Positions 16,946 to 25,709 of a stretch of DNA of 64,000 nucleotides are shown piece after piece (position 1 is the first letter of the stretch; each line of letters opens with the position of its first letter). The stretch is from Clostridia bacterium (GTDB taxonomy: Bacteria > Bacillota > Clostridia > Oscillospirales > Acutalibacteraceae). A program made the position numbers and the translations under genes. The notes under the pieces were generated by a model. It was not told where the DNA came from. It did not search any database and saw nothing but the letters and a program-made list of their open reading frames with translations. The stretch covers positions 83,551 through 147,550 of the forward strand of contig JAFVVQ010000025.1 of NCBI GenBank assembly GCA_017502085.1, in the 5' to 3' direction.

Positions 16946-17590
16946 ATGCCTACATCAAGTATCACCAAAATCAAAACCAACAGAAACAATCTTTTTCTTC
17001 GTATTGCAAAAGGTCATTTTGCATCCAACCATTCGCACAGCAATTATTATATTGACGTCGCGGCACAGAAATCCCGTCTTTCAGAAGCAAAGGCTGTTGC
17101 TCAGGAGCTCTGCGGCAACAGTAACTATAAGGTGAACATCATCGACACAATTCTCTGCCTCGACGGCACGGAAGTTATCGGCGCTTGCCTTGCCGATGAA
17201 CTTACAAAAAATCATTGGATGAATATTAATGCACATCAGACTGTTTACGTTGTTACTCCCGAAATGACAAGCAGCTCACAGCTTCTTTTCAGAGACAACA
17301 TCGTTCCGATGATCAAGGGTAAGCACGTTCTCGTTCTTGCTGTTTCGGTTGCAACGGGCGGAACAGTCAAGACTGCTATGGAAGCTGTCAAATATTACGG
17401 CGGCGAGGTTGTCGGTGTTGCGGCAATTTTCTCAACGGCAAAGGAATGCAACGGTTATGCGGTCAATTCCGTATTCAACCCCAACGATATCCCCGGATAT
17501 TTTGCCTGTCCCTCACACGAATGCCCTCTCTGCAAGGAAGGCAAAAAGCTCGATGCACTCATCAACAGCCATGGTTTCTCGAAACTTTGA
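16946..17590 (+). CDS. phosphoribosyltransferase-like protein with a degenerate PRPP motif (214 aa)
   Basis: ATG 16946 follows AGGGGG by 9 nt. The fold resembles type I phosphoribosyltransferases (orotate PRTase-like): the helix-loop VLVLAVSVATGGTVKTAMEA (about residues 131-150) corresponds to the PRPP-binding motif, with TGGT kept. The two acidic residues usual just before it (VVDDVxxTG) are replaced by AVSVA, so catalysis with PRPP-Mg may be altered. Near the C-terminus CPSHECPLCKEGKK gives three cysteines and a His that could bind zinc. It may be regulatory rather than biosynthetic. Own terminator follows. Confidence 0.7.
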   Translation: MPTSSITKIKTNRNNLFLRIAKGHFASNHSHSNYYIDVAAQKSRLSEAKAVAQELCGNSNYKVNIIDTILCLDGTEVIGACLADELTKNHWMNINAHQTVYVVTPEMTSSSQLLFRDNIVPMIKGKHVLVLAVSVATGGTVKTAMEAVKYYGGEVVGVAAIFSTAKECNGYAVNSVFNPNDIPGYFACPSHECPLCKEGKKLDALINSHGFSKL

Positions 17591-17618
17591 TGTTGAAATA
17601 AAAACCGGATAAAAAATC

Positions 17619-17658
17619 AGCGTCGAAACAGAAACTCCTGATGTTTCGGCGCTTTTTC
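17619..17658 (+). terminator. rho-independent terminator
   Basis: AGCGTCGAAACA (17619-17630) pairs with TGTTTCGGCGCT (17642-17653), with one wobble, then a T run. Confidence 0.85.
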
Positions 17659-17678
17659 GTTTGCAACGATGACGAATG

Positions 17679-17708
17679 TTGACATACTTGCAAGATTTGT
17701 GATACTAT
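17679..17708 (+). promoter_or_regulatory. promoter of the VirD4-like cluster
   Basis: TTGACA (17679-17684), 18 nt, TACTAT (17703-17708), about 50 nt before the first start codon. Confidence 0.6.
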
Positions 17709-17760
17709 CAAAACAGAATTATAATTTTACAGATTTCGACAGAAAAGGTTGTGAAACACA

Positions 17761-18615
17761 ATGAACAATTATTTTGAACAGATTATGGAATTCAAGGGCG
17801 CTGATGAACTCAAGACACTTGTCAGAAGCTGGGACGTTCTTTCGGACAATATCAGCAAACGTTCATTTGATGCACCGATTGTTTTGCCCGATCTTTTCGT
17901 TTATACCCAGCAGGGCTACGGCAACACCAAGCTTCTTAACCTGCTCTCGGAGTATCTTGATTCCAAAGAGAATCTGATGAGTTTTTACGGTGACGTGAAA
18001 TTTTTCGAGTTCGAGCTTGAATACTGTGAGCCTGACCGCGAATTTTCGGAGTTATACCGTCTGATCGATTCAATTCAGGCGGCGGCAGGCTTCCGCTGTG
18101 AATTCAAAGGCATTATCAGAATCAATCTTGACGATTGGGTAGGTCACCATAAGGAAGAGCATTTCCTTGATTTTCTGAGATTTCTTCAGAGCAATACCGC
18201 ATACTGGATGATATTCTTCACGCTTTCAAACGAAACGGAAACGGAAGAAACAAAGGCTATGGAAAGCATTATCAGTATGTTCCTCAGAATAGAGAAGATT
18301 ACTCTCCATATGCCTTCGGACGAAGAACTTGTGGGCTTTGCATCTGTCGGATTTGCGAAATACGGTCTTGAACTCGATGAGGGTGCGAAGAAACTTCTGG
18401 AGGAGTCAATCAGTGTTCTCAGAAAGAATCAGTATTTCTCGGGCTTGCGTACAATTTCCCATCTGTGCAGCGACATAGTATATTCGGTGTTTTCGGAGTC
18501 TAACGACGTCGGCAACGTTATTACGGCGGAAATGCTCAAGGATTTCTCCGCAGACAGCGACTACATTAAGAGAACGCTTGTTAAAATCAAGGAAACCGTA
18601 ACTCTCGGTTTCTGA
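17761..18615 (+). CDS. AAA+-like protein with a degenerate P-loop (284 aa), first gene of the VirD4-like cluster
   Basis: I do not recognise a named family. Layout suggests an AAA-type fold: LPDLFVYTQQGYGNTKLLN (about residues 42-60) sits where a Walker A loop would be but has Asn in place of the catalytic Lys (GYGNT against GxGKT); FKGIIRINLDDWVG (about 117-130) is in the place of Walker B; WMIFFTLSNETE resembles sensor 1; and the C-terminal helices (about 205-250) resemble an AAA lid. No membrane segment. It lies 17 nt upstream of the VirD4-like ATPase gene and is surely co-transcribed. A non-hydrolysing AAA adaptor is my inference. Confidence 0.6.
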   Translation: MNNYFEQIMEFKGADELKTLVRSWDVLSDNISKRSFDAPIVLPDLFVYTQQGYGNTKLLNLLSEYLDSKENLMSFYGDVKFFEFELEYCEPDREFSELYRLIDSIQAAAGFRCEFKGIIRINLDDWVGHHKEEHFLDFLRFLQSNTAYWMIFFTLSNETETEETKAMESIISMFLRIEKITLHMPSDEELVGFASVGFAKYGLELDEGAKKLLEESISVLRKNQYFSGLRTISHLCSDIVYSVFSESNDVGNVITAEMLKDFSADSDYIKRTLVKIKETVTLGF

Positions 18616-18632
18616 TGTGAGGGTGAATAATT

Positions 18633-20096
18633 ATGGAATATAAGTTAGGTAAATATCAGAATCTGAATCAGGAAACACGCTGGGCGACAATGGAGGAGAT
18701 TGAAAGATCTTCAACACATATAAATCTTTATAACGACAAATATCCGGGAGCGGGTATTCCTATCATTTCGGACGGTCACGAAGCGTACGTCGACAGTAAG
18801 GACACACATACTCTGATATTCGGCGCGACAGGCTCAAAAAAGACAAGACTGTTTTGTATGCCGACGATCAATTTCTTTATAAAAGCAGGAGAATCCTTTG
18901 TTGCAACAGACCCGAAGGGCGAACTTTATGACAGAACCGCGGGTCTTGCAAAGGCAAACGGTTATAAGACTGTTGTAATAAATTTCAGAGAAATCGGTAA
19001 GGGAGATATGTGGAATCCGCTGTCAATCCCTTATGAACTTTATAATTCGGGCAAGAAAGATGAAGCGGTTGCGTTGCTGAATGACTTCGTGAGGATGATT
19101 GCATCGCCTCAGCTTGAAAGCACGAATGATGCTTTCTGGCCGGAAATGGCATCATCTCTCGCACTGGCAAACCTTCTTCTGCTTATGGAAGCGGCTACCC
19201 CTGAAGAAGCCAACGTTGCGAGTCTGGCAACGTTATGCACCAATGCTTCGTCAAAGAGGCTTTCCGACCTTTGTAAAAATATGAGAACGGATACGATTGC
19301 GGGTGTAAACTATAAGAGCGTTTTCACCAGCCCCGAAAGAACTTTGCAGAGTATTCTGGCAGTGCTTTTCGGTATGGTACGTATCTTCATCACGCAGAGA
19401 AATCTGAACAATATGCTTTCGGGCAGCACAATTGATATATCACGCTTCGGCAGAGAAAAAACAGCGGTTTATCTTATTATTCCCGATGAAAAAAGCACTT
19501 ATCATTTTCTTGTTACTACCTTTATCAAGCAGGCATATGAGATGCTTATTTCGGAGGCTCAGAAGGAAAAGAACAGAATGCTTCCTGTCAGGGTCAATTT
19601 CGTTCTGGATGAGTTCTGCAATCTTCCTAAAATCCCCGATATGCCTTCGATGATTTCAGCGGCAAGAAGCCGTAATATGCGTTATTTTCTTGTTGCACAG
19701 AGTCTTCATCAGCTCAAGGGCAGATACGGTGAGGATGCCGATACAATCAAAGGTAACTGCGAAAACTGGGTATTCCTGACCTCAAAGGAACTCGATTTGC
19801 TGAACGAAATCAGTGACCTTTGCGGCAGTTACCATACCGCAAACGGTACGGAGCGCAAACTCATATCCGTTTCGGAACTTCAGCGTCTTGATAAAGAAAA
19901 GGGTGAAGCACTTATTATGCACGCCAGACAGTATCCGATAATTACGGAGGTTGCGGATATCGATTCTTATTCTATGTTCAAGGGTTATCCTGCGGCACCT
20001 TTGTGCGAATACGAAATGCCCGAAGCAAAGGTGTTTGATCTGGAGATATTCTATAAGGAAGTAATCAGTGAAATCCGTCCGTTGCCTTTCTCCTGA
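18633..20096 (+). CDS. soluble VirD4/TraG-like ATPase (487 aa)
   Basis: The T4CP/TraG ATPase motifs appear in order: IFGATGSKKT (Walker A, about residues 62-71), FVATDPKGELYDRTA, MWNPL, FWPEMASSLALANLLLL, VYLIIPDEKSTYHFLVT, VNFVLDEFCNLPKIPD (Walker B, about 319-334) and YFLVAQSLHQLKGRYG. Conjugative coupling proteins usually have two N-terminal transmembrane helices; here the N-terminus (MEYKLGKYQNLNQ) is hydrophilic and no membrane segment is visible, so it is a soluble ATPase. No relaxase, VirB4 or pilus genes occur nearby. It is in the middle of a four-gene operon. ATG 18633 follows GAGGGTG. Confidence 0.85.
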   Translation: MEYKLGKYQNLNQETRWATMEEIERSSTHINLYNDKYPGAGIPIISDGHEAYVDSKDTHTLIFGATGSKKTRLFCMPTINFFIKAGESFVATDPKGELYDRTAGLAKANGYKTVVINFREIGKGDMWNPLSIPYELYNSGKKDEAVALLNDFVRMIASPQLESTNDAFWPEMASSLALANLLLLMEAATPEEANVASLATLCTNASSKRLSDLCKNMRTDTIAGVNYKSVFTSPERTLQSILAVLFGMVRIFITQRNLNNMLSGSTIDISRFGREKTAVYLIIPDEKSTYHFLVTTFIKQAYEMLISEAQKEKNRMLPVRVNFVLDEFCNLPKIPDMPSMISAARSRNMRYFLVAQSLHQLKGRYGEDADTIKGNCENWVFLTSKELDLLNEISDLCGSYHTANGTERKLISVSELQRLDKEKGEALIMHARQYPIITEVADIDSYSMFKGYPAAPLCEYEMPEAKVFDLEIFYKEVISEIRPLPFS

Positions 20097-20122
20097 TTGG
20101 CGGAGAGGAGATATGATAAACG

Positions 20123-20989
20123 TTGATAGATGTTAACGGCAATAAAATTCTCAATGAAGATGAGCGCAGATTGGAAGACAGTGATTTTATATTAAGCGAA
20201 ATAAAATTCTTTTATAAAGGCTTTATCAAATCGCCCGATGCGGATAAAGCGGGGACTATTGCATGGAAAATACAGGAATATCTGGTAGCAGACGGCGGGT
20301 CTGAAGAAATAAAGGATATCCTTGAAAAGCTTTTTGATTATTCGGAGCAAAGCGACGATATCGATTTTCTTTCAAAGCTGATGGTTGTGCTGAAATCTTT
20401 TTCTGAAGAACAGGGTGAGTCCGATGAAGAAAAGGAATATGCGGCCGAAATACGACAGAAAGCATTGATTCTGTATGACAGAATTTGTGAGATCAATCCG
20501 TCGGATTATAACCTGTGCGTCAGAGTGCTGGATTACACCAGAACGATTGATGCACTGAAAAAAATCAGTGAAGAAAGGCGTCCGACAGACCGCATTTCCA
20601 TACTGCTTGAAAAGGCGGAGGATTTTTACGGTCAGATCAAAGAGACACGGACTCATATATATTATTATACGGGTCAGCGGCTTTATATCACGAAATATCT
20701 TTTCCTGATTTCCGTCAGAACTTCGGATCGCAAATTGGTTGCGGATTCAATACGCAAAAGTATTCACTGTGCAAGAAACAGTTATGAAACTGAAAGAAAA
20801 ATTTCGGATCTGAAATTTCTTGCACGTTGCTACTTGAGTTATATTTCAATGGCATCGTTCTCTTATGCCGAAGAGGAGGATAACCTTGATGTTCTGGCAG
20901 CCTGGCTTGAAGAAGCGGATAACGGTCAGGATGATGATCTGACGGAGCTTCTTGAAAAAATCAGAAAGCGTATCAGATCTTTCAGATAA
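20123..20989 (+). CDS. alpha-helical repeat protein of unknown function (288 aa) in the VirD4-like cluster
   Basis: Not recognised. It is highly charged, almost wholly helical, and reads like a TPR-type alpha-solenoid (for example WKIQEYLVADGGSEEIKDIL, YDRICEINPSDYNLCVRVLD, FLARCYLSYISMASFSYA). The start is TTG 20123, the only in-frame possibility after the stop at 20117; GGAGAGGAG lies 12 nt upstream, which is long. An ATG at 20113 in another frame closes after six codons. As a likely scaffold it may join the ATPase to a partner. Gap to the ATPase gene is 26 nt. Confidence 0.65.
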   Translation: MIDVNGNKILNEDERRLEDSDFILSEIKFFYKGFIKSPDADKAGTIAWKIQEYLVADGGSEEIKDILEKLFDYSEQSDDIDFLSKLMVVLKSFSEEQGESDEEKEYAAEIRQKALILYDRICEINPSDYNLCVRVLDYTRTIDALKKISEERRPTDRISILLEKAEDFYGQIKETRTHIYYYTGQRLYITKYLFLISVRTSDRKLVADSIRKSIHCARNSYETERKISDLKFLARCYLSYISMASFSYAEEEDNLDVLAAWLEEADNGQDDDLTELLEKIRKRIRSFR

Positions 20990-21022
20990 ATCAAAAACAG
21001 TTGGTTTTTTGAGGTGATATTA

Positions 21023-21238
21023 ATGTTCGAACCGTGGCAATTGGGTATGATTGATGAGGCGGGATATAACGGTATCAATGACGGCCACATTGAAAAAATT
21101 GCGGAATCGTTACTGTCAACGGGTAAAACGGAGATAGACCGAAGCACTTTTGAAAATCATTGCCGCCAGAACGGTATCAATCCGTCGAACTTCACTCAGT
21201 CAGACCTTGACAGACTGCAGAAAAGACTGAATAAATAA
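21023..21238 (+). CDS. small acidic/basic helical protein (71 aa), last gene of the VirD4-like cluster
   Basis: ATG 21023 follows GAGGTG by 6 nt. The product (MFEPWQLGMIDEAGYNGIN...) has a short helical pattern with DRSTFENHCRQNGINPSN and a basic end, somewhat like a small winged-helix or helix-hairpin domain. Function unknown. It is followed by a strong terminator, so it closes the operon. Its position next to the solenoid protein suggests a small subunit or regulator. Confidence 0.65.
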   Translation: MFEPWQLGMIDEAGYNGINDGHIEKIAESLLSTGKTEIDRSTFENHCRQNGINPSNFTQSDLDRLQKRLNK

Positions 21239-21253
21239 CTGAAAATGTAAAAG

Positions 21254-21295
21254 CACCGCAGTCGAGGTTATTTATCGATTGCGGTGTTGTTTTTT
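21254..21295 (+). terminator. terminator of the VirD4-like cluster
   Basis: CACCGCAGTCGA (21254-21265) pairs with TCGATTGCGGTG (21275-21286), one mismatch or wobble, followed by TTGTTTTTT. Confidence 0.9.
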
Positions 21296-21401
21296 CAGGC
21301 AAATCTTAATGAAAAATTAAGGTTTTTTCTGTTGCATCCGGATGTAAAAAAATATATAATAACCAATATTGTATTTTAAGAAGAAACGGAGAACAGAGAA
21401 A

Positions 21402-22421
21402 ATGCTTCAGATTTTTGTAATTATGAGGGGAATAGTACGTACCCTGACGGCGCTGATAATGGTACTTCCCATGGTTTCAACAATGTGCCTGCCTGATATG
21501 CCGTGGGTGAAAAACGAAATCAATCCCGATGCGGTCAACCCCTATATAACCGAAGACGGAGACCCCGACGTTTCAGCTCATCGTTCGGGTGCGGGTATTG
21601 CTCCGCAGAATACTCTTATGGCATTTGAAAAGGTTATTGAAGAAAACAACACCCTCGGTGTTGATACATTCGAGTTTGACGTTCAGATTACTGCCGACGG
21701 TGAGCTTATCGTGCTTCACGACCTCACATACGACAGCACGACGAATGCGGTCGAATATTTCGGTCACAAAAACGTTTATGCTTCAAGCCTGACTTTTGAA
21801 GAAGCTCAGGTACTCAATATGGGTGAGAATTTCTCAATTGACGGAGAATATCCTTACAGAGGTCTCAGGGGTGACGATATCCCCTATAATCTCAGAGTTG
21901 CAAAGTGCGATGATATAATCGATTATATCGAGGCTAACAGCAACGGCAGAAAATACAGATACATAATCGAAAACAAGGGCGAGGGCAAAGACGGAGAGAG
22001 AGCCGCTGACAGGCTTTATGAAATAATCACCGAAAGAAGTCTGCAGGACAGAGTTATCTGGGCTTCCGATGAGCAGGACGTTTCAAAATATATGGAAGAA
22101 ACATATCCCGATATATCACGCTCTGCAAACATTCTTGAGGTTTTCAATTTCTACGTTTTCTGCAGAATGGGATGGGATCTCGATGACCTTGACCCAACTT
22201 ATGTTGCACTGCAGATTCCCTACGGAGACAGTGCCGCGGGCGGTATCATCAATCTGGGTTCAAAACAAGTAATCAACTATGCTCACAAATATGATATCGC
22301 AGTTCAGTATTGGACAATTAACGATGCCGATGACGTAAAGTATCTGACCCGAAACGGTGCAGATTGCATTATGACCGACTATCCTCAAATGGCGTTTGAG
22401 GCAATGAAAGAATGTCAGTGA
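21402..22421 (+). CDS. membrane-anchored glycerophosphodiester phosphodiesterase (339 aa)
   Basis: A GDPD-family TIM barrel that splits glycerophosphodiesters into glycerol-3-phosphate and an alcohol. After an N-terminal hydrophobic segment (about residues 3-27) come SAHRSGAGIAPQNTLMAFE (catalytic His), DTFEFDVQITADGELIVLHD (Glu, Asp and second His), and IENKGEG (metal Glu). The C-terminal VQYWTINDADDVKYL is typical. The start at ATG 21402 is the first ATG; a TTG at 21369 is less likely. A second paralogue lies at 32248. It may recycle lipid head groups outside the membrane. Confidence 0.9.
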   Translation: MLQIFVIMRGIVRTLTALIMVLPMVSTMCLPDMPWVKNEINPDAVNPYITEDGDPDVSAHRSGAGIAPQNTLMAFEKVIEENNTLGVDTFEFDVQITADGELIVLHDLTYDSTTNAVEYFGHKNVYASSLTFEEAQVLNMGENFSIDGEYPYRGLRGDDIPYNLRVAKCDDIIDYIEANSNGRKYRYIIENKGEGKDGERAADRLYEIITERSLQDRVIWASDEQDVSKYMEETYPDISRSANILEVFNFYVFCRMGWDLDDLDPTYVALQIPYGDSAAGGIINLGSKQVINYAHKYDIAVQYWTINDADDVKYLTRNGADCIMTDYPQMAFEAMKECQ

Positions 22422-22430
22422 GAAAAAACA

Positions 22431-22475
22431 GCACCCCGCAGTTGGTATGATGCCGGCTGCGGGGTGCTTGTTGTA
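22431..22475 (+). terminator. hairpin after the glycerophosphodiesterase gene
   Basis: GCACCCCGCAG (22431-22441) and CTGCGGGGTGC (22457-22467) form a perfect 11-bp stem; the T tract is short (TTGTTGT), so termination may be partial. Confidence 0.65.
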
Positions 22476-22553
22476 ATCGGACAGGCACTGACGGTTTGAA
22501 ACCGTTTGAACAACCCGTACGGTATATTTTTTTGAATTTAAAATTAATAGTGC

Positions 22554-22582
22554 TTGTAAGTTCCTGAAAATTATAGTAAAAT
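22554..22582 (+). promoter_or_regulatory. promoter of the flavoenzyme/reductase operon
   Basis: TTGTAA (22554-22559), 17 nt, TAAAAT (22577-22582), 38 nt before the start codon. Confidence 0.55.
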
Positions 22583-22620
22583 ATAAAAATGCACGATATT
22601 ATTATGAAAGAAGTGTAAAT

Positions 22621-24165
22621 ATGATAAAGAATTATGATGCAATTGTTATCGGTGCCGGTAATGGCGGACTCGTTGCTTCGGCACGTCTAGCCAAAGAAGG
22701 AAAAAAGACGTTGCTTATCGAACGCCATAATCTTCCGGGCGGTTTCGCCACAAGCTTTGTAAGAGGCAGATTTGAATTCGAAGCATCGCTGCATGAGCTT
22801 TGCGGCGTCGGACCTATCACGGGGAAATCACCGCTTCAGAAAATATTTGAAGAAGTCGGCGCAGCAGATAAGATAGAATGGGTTTCGCTTGATGAGGCAT
22901 TCAGACTGATCACATTAAACGAAAATGACAAGTGCGACTACTCAATGCCTTTGGGTAAAGAAGCATTTATCAACAAGCTTGAGGAATATGATCCCGGATC
23001 TTCTGCCGTCGTCAGAAAGATTTTTGACCTTATCGAAAGCATTGAAAAAACGCTGGATTTTGTAGATAATATCGATGATTTCAAACCCTCGATGATAAAA
23101 GAAATCTTTTCCGAGCACACAGAGTTTCTCAAGGTTGCAAACTATTCTGTTGACGAGGTGCTTAAGGCATTCGGGGCAAGCAAAACAACAAGAGATATAC
23201 TCAACGGATATTGGTGCTACCTCGGTCAGCCTACGGATGAGCTGAACGTTATTCACTATTTTACAATGCTTCACGCATACATCATAGACGGCGCTGTTAT
23301 TCCGAGAGGAAGAAGCCACCAGATAAGCACGGCGTTGCTTGAAGCATTCACCGAAAACGGCGGTGAAGCCTGGTTCAACACAAGCGTTACAAAAATAATT
23401 GTCAAAGACGGGGTCGCAACAGGCGTTGTTCTTGATAACGGCACTCAGATTAACGCTAAGGCGGTAATCTGTAACGCTTCACCGTACAATGCATTCACAA
23501 AACTGATGGATGAAAAAGACATCCCCGAGAAGTTCAAAAAAGAGGTGAATGCAAGAACACTGTCATCAAAAGGCTTTGCGGTATTTCTTGGTCTTAATCG
23601 CTCGGCAGATGAACTCGGACTTAACAACCATACATATTTCATCTATCCCAACAACGATAACCGACAGTGCTATGAGTTGAGCAAGAAGCTTGAAACAAAC
23701 GACGTTCAGGCAACGGTATGTCTTAACAGAGCTTTTGATGATTGTTCGCCCGAGGGTACAAGTATACTCTATATGACGTCTATTTTTGCCGGTGATGAAT
23801 GGAGCAAGGTTTCCGTTGCGGATTATCATAAAACAAAAACTGCATTTGCGGAAAAAATGATAGATAATTTTGAAAAAGCAACAGGTATTGCAATCCGTGA
23901 TTATATTGAAGAAATAGAAATTGCAGCACCGATGACCTACGCACGTTATACCGACGCCCCTGCCGGAACGATTTACGGATATGAATCAAGCAAGGAAGAC
24001 GGTATTGTCAAGCGAATCGTTTTTGACCTGATAGAAAAAGGTATGCCGGGACTCTATTTTGCAGGCGGTTATACCGTCAGACATATGGGATATTCACCCA
24101 GCTATACAACAGGCAATCTGGCGGCAAAGGCTGCAATCCTCGCTATGGAAAAGGAGGCAAAGTGA
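22621..24165 (+). CDS. phytoene desaturase/RetSat-like FAD oxidoreductase (514 aa)
   Basis: An amine oxidase-fold flavoprotein of the CrtI / all-trans-retinol saturase type. The N-terminal FAD motif is VIGAGNGGLVASARLAKEGK with ERHNLPGGFATSF (residues 9-50); the C-terminal FAD motif is GMPGLYFAGGYTVRHMGYSP (about 475-495). Length fits. In a strict anaerobe it could add or remove hydrogen at isoprenoid or acyl-chain double bonds; the partner reductase just downstream could supply electrons. The start codon is ATG 22621 (AAAGAAGTG upstream). The true substrate cannot be read from sequence. Confidence 0.85.
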   Translation: MIKNYDAIVIGAGNGGLVASARLAKEGKKTLLIERHNLPGGFATSFVRGRFEFEASLHELCGVGPITGKSPLQKIFEEVGAADKIEWVSLDEAFRLITLNENDKCDYSMPLGKEAFINKLEEYDPGSSAVVRKIFDLIESIEKTLDFVDNIDDFKPSMIKEIFSEHTEFLKVANYSVDEVLKAFGASKTTRDILNGYWCYLGQPTDELNVIHYFTMLHAYIIDGAVIPRGRSHQISTALLEAFTENGGEAWFNTSVTKIIVKDGVATGVVLDNGTQINAKAVICNASPYNAFTKLMDEKDIPEKFKKEVNARTLSSKGFAVFLGLNRSADELGLNNHTYFIYPNNDNRQCYELSKKLETNDVQATVCLNRAFDDCSPEGTSILYMTSIFAGDEWSKVSVADYHKTKTAFAEKMIDNFEKATGIAIRDYIEEIEIAAPMTYARYTDAPAGTIYGYESSKEDGIVKRIVFDLIEKGMPGLYFAGGYTVRHMGYSPSYTTGNLAAKAAILAMEKEAK

Positions 24166-25334
24166 TGAGCAAGAAAAAGTTTTCCGTAAACGGCAATTTC
24201 AAAGACAGCATTAACACCGTAAAGCTTTTGACAGAGAGAAAAAAGTTTATAGGCAGTGCGCCTGCTGTTCTGCCGACCCGTACAGATGATTTCGGCGTTA
24301 ACAAAGTTGCAAAGAGCCTTCACCCCAAAGAGCAAAAACTTGTTATCAGCAGAATTGAGGAGCATGCGGATATTGCAAAAAGCTACTATTTTAAAAGCGA
24401 ATCTGCGCCTCTTGCGTATTTCAAAGCCGGTCAGTATCTCACCTTCAGGCTTGAAATCGGCAATTCGGTTGTTACCCGTTCATATTCAATAGCATCTTCT
24501 CCCGCAAGCGCATTGAACGGAGAATATCAGATAACTGTCAAACGCATCAGCGACGGATTTGTTTCCGACTATATTCTTGACAATTGGAATGTCGGTGACA
24601 GTGTAACCGCCTATGCTCCTGAAGGAAATATGACATACAATCCGTTGAGAGATGCCGGAACAATAGTTGCCATTGCAGGTGGCAGCGGCATAACACCTTT
24701 CCTTTCACTTGCCAGAGCAATCGATCAGGGTGATGAAGCTTGCTCACTCACCTTGCTTTACGGTTGCAGAAATTCAGACGAAATTCTGTTCAAATCAGAG
24801 CTGGATTCACTTGCGGAAAAGAACGGTAAGATCAACGTTGTCTATGTGCTCAGCCATAGTGATGAGGAGGGCTATGAAAAGGGATTTGTCGGTGCGGATG
24901 TCATCAGAAAATACGCACCCGAAGGCAAATACAGTATTTTTGTATGCGGTCCCGGCGGATTATATAAATTCCTTGAAACAGAGCTTCCGAAATTGGGACT
25001 GGAAAAGAAATACATACGCTTTGAGGTTTTTTCGTCCGGCAAGAAAGCAGAAGATCCGAAAAAATTCAGCATTAAGGTTATCAACCGCGGCGAAGAAACT
25101 GAAATTAAAGCAAACAGCAACGAAACCGTGCTTTGTGCATTTGAGCGAGCAGGTATAGAAGTTCCCGCAAGATGCCACACGGGTGAATGCGGTTTTTGCA
25201 GAAGTAAGCTGGTCAGTGGCAAGGTTTATATACCCGAGGGCGAGGATAAGCGCCGTATAGCGGATATGCAGTTCAACTTTATACATCCGTGTTGCTGTTT
25301 CCCCGAAAGCGACCTCGTTGTAAGAATTAATTAA
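24165..25334 (+). CDS. FNR-type NAD(P)H reductase with a C-terminal plant-type [2Fe-2S] ferredoxin domain (389 aa)
   Basis: An electron-transfer protein with four parts: an N-terminal extension (about 55 aa), a flavin domain with VVTRSYSIASSP (RxYS), a NAD(P) domain with IAGGSGITPFLSLAR and FVCGPGGLYKFLE, and a ferredoxin domain with CHTGECGFCRSKL (cluster Cys) and HPCCCFPE. This is the layout of CDP-glucoseen/phenol-hydroxylase reductases. Start ATG 24165 overlaps the previous stop codon (TGATG), with AGGAGG 7 nt upstream; coupling with the flavoenzyme is strong, suggesting it reduces that enzyme. Confidence 0.88.
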   Translation: MSKKKFSVNGNFKDSINTVKLLTERKKFIGSAPAVLPTRTDDFGVNKVAKSLHPKEQKLVISRIEEHADIAKSYYFKSESAPLAYFKAGQYLTFRLEIGNSVVTRSYSIASSPASALNGEYQITVKRISDGFVSDYILDNWNVGDSVTAYAPEGNMTYNPLRDAGTIVAIAGGSGITPFLSLARAIDQGDEACSLTLLYGCRNSDEILFKSELDSLAEKNGKINVVYVLSHSDEEGYEKGFVGADVIRKYAPEGKYSIFVCGPGGLYKFLETELPKLGLEKKYIRFEVFSSGKKAEDPKKFSIKVINRGEETEIKANSNETVLCAFERAGIEVPARCHTGECGFCRSKLVSGKVYIPEGEDKRRIADMQFNFIHPCCCFPESDLVVRIN

Positions 25335-25385
25335 CGGTTTGTTGCAATCGCAACGAGTATTTACTAAATATGTTAATATAAATAA

Positions 25386-25428
25386 AACTTCGCAGTTGGT
25401 ACGATTGTATCAACTGCGGAGTTTTTTT
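25386..25428 (+). terminator. terminator of the flavoenzyme/reductase operon
   Basis: AACTTCGCAGTTG (25386-25398) pairs with CAACTGCGGAGTT (25411-25423), one wobble, and T7 follows. Confidence 0.9.
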
Positions 25429-25709
25429 CTGACTAATGGCAGCATATCTGATATAACCAAGATTTGTGTAACAAAACCGCTATATTATCGGATAGGCAAA
25501 CACAGTATTCGGTATGATATTTATTCCGTTTTGTGATGAATGCCTTGCAGTTTCTTTCTCTCTGTTATGGCGGCAGATGAGTTTGACGGATACATAAAAT
25601 TTTTGCTAGGTTTAAAATTCACAGATTGTTAACAAATAAAAATTCACATTTTTCAGTTTTATTTTGTTTCTTTAATGGATGTTATCGAAAAAAGGAGGTG
25701 TTTTTTGGC
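25429..25709. other. intergenic stretch with no gene seen
   Basis: No open frame with a ribosome binding site and no RNA motif that I recognise. It should hold the promoter for the ECF sigma factor gene; I see no ECF-like or convincing sigma-A promoter that I can fix. Confidence 0.5.

Noticed and set aside
17761-21238. Fragment of an integrative conjugative element
   Set aside because: The cluster has own promoter and terminator, no repeats or integrase at its ends, and no relaxase, VirB4 or replication genes; codon use is like that of neighbours.
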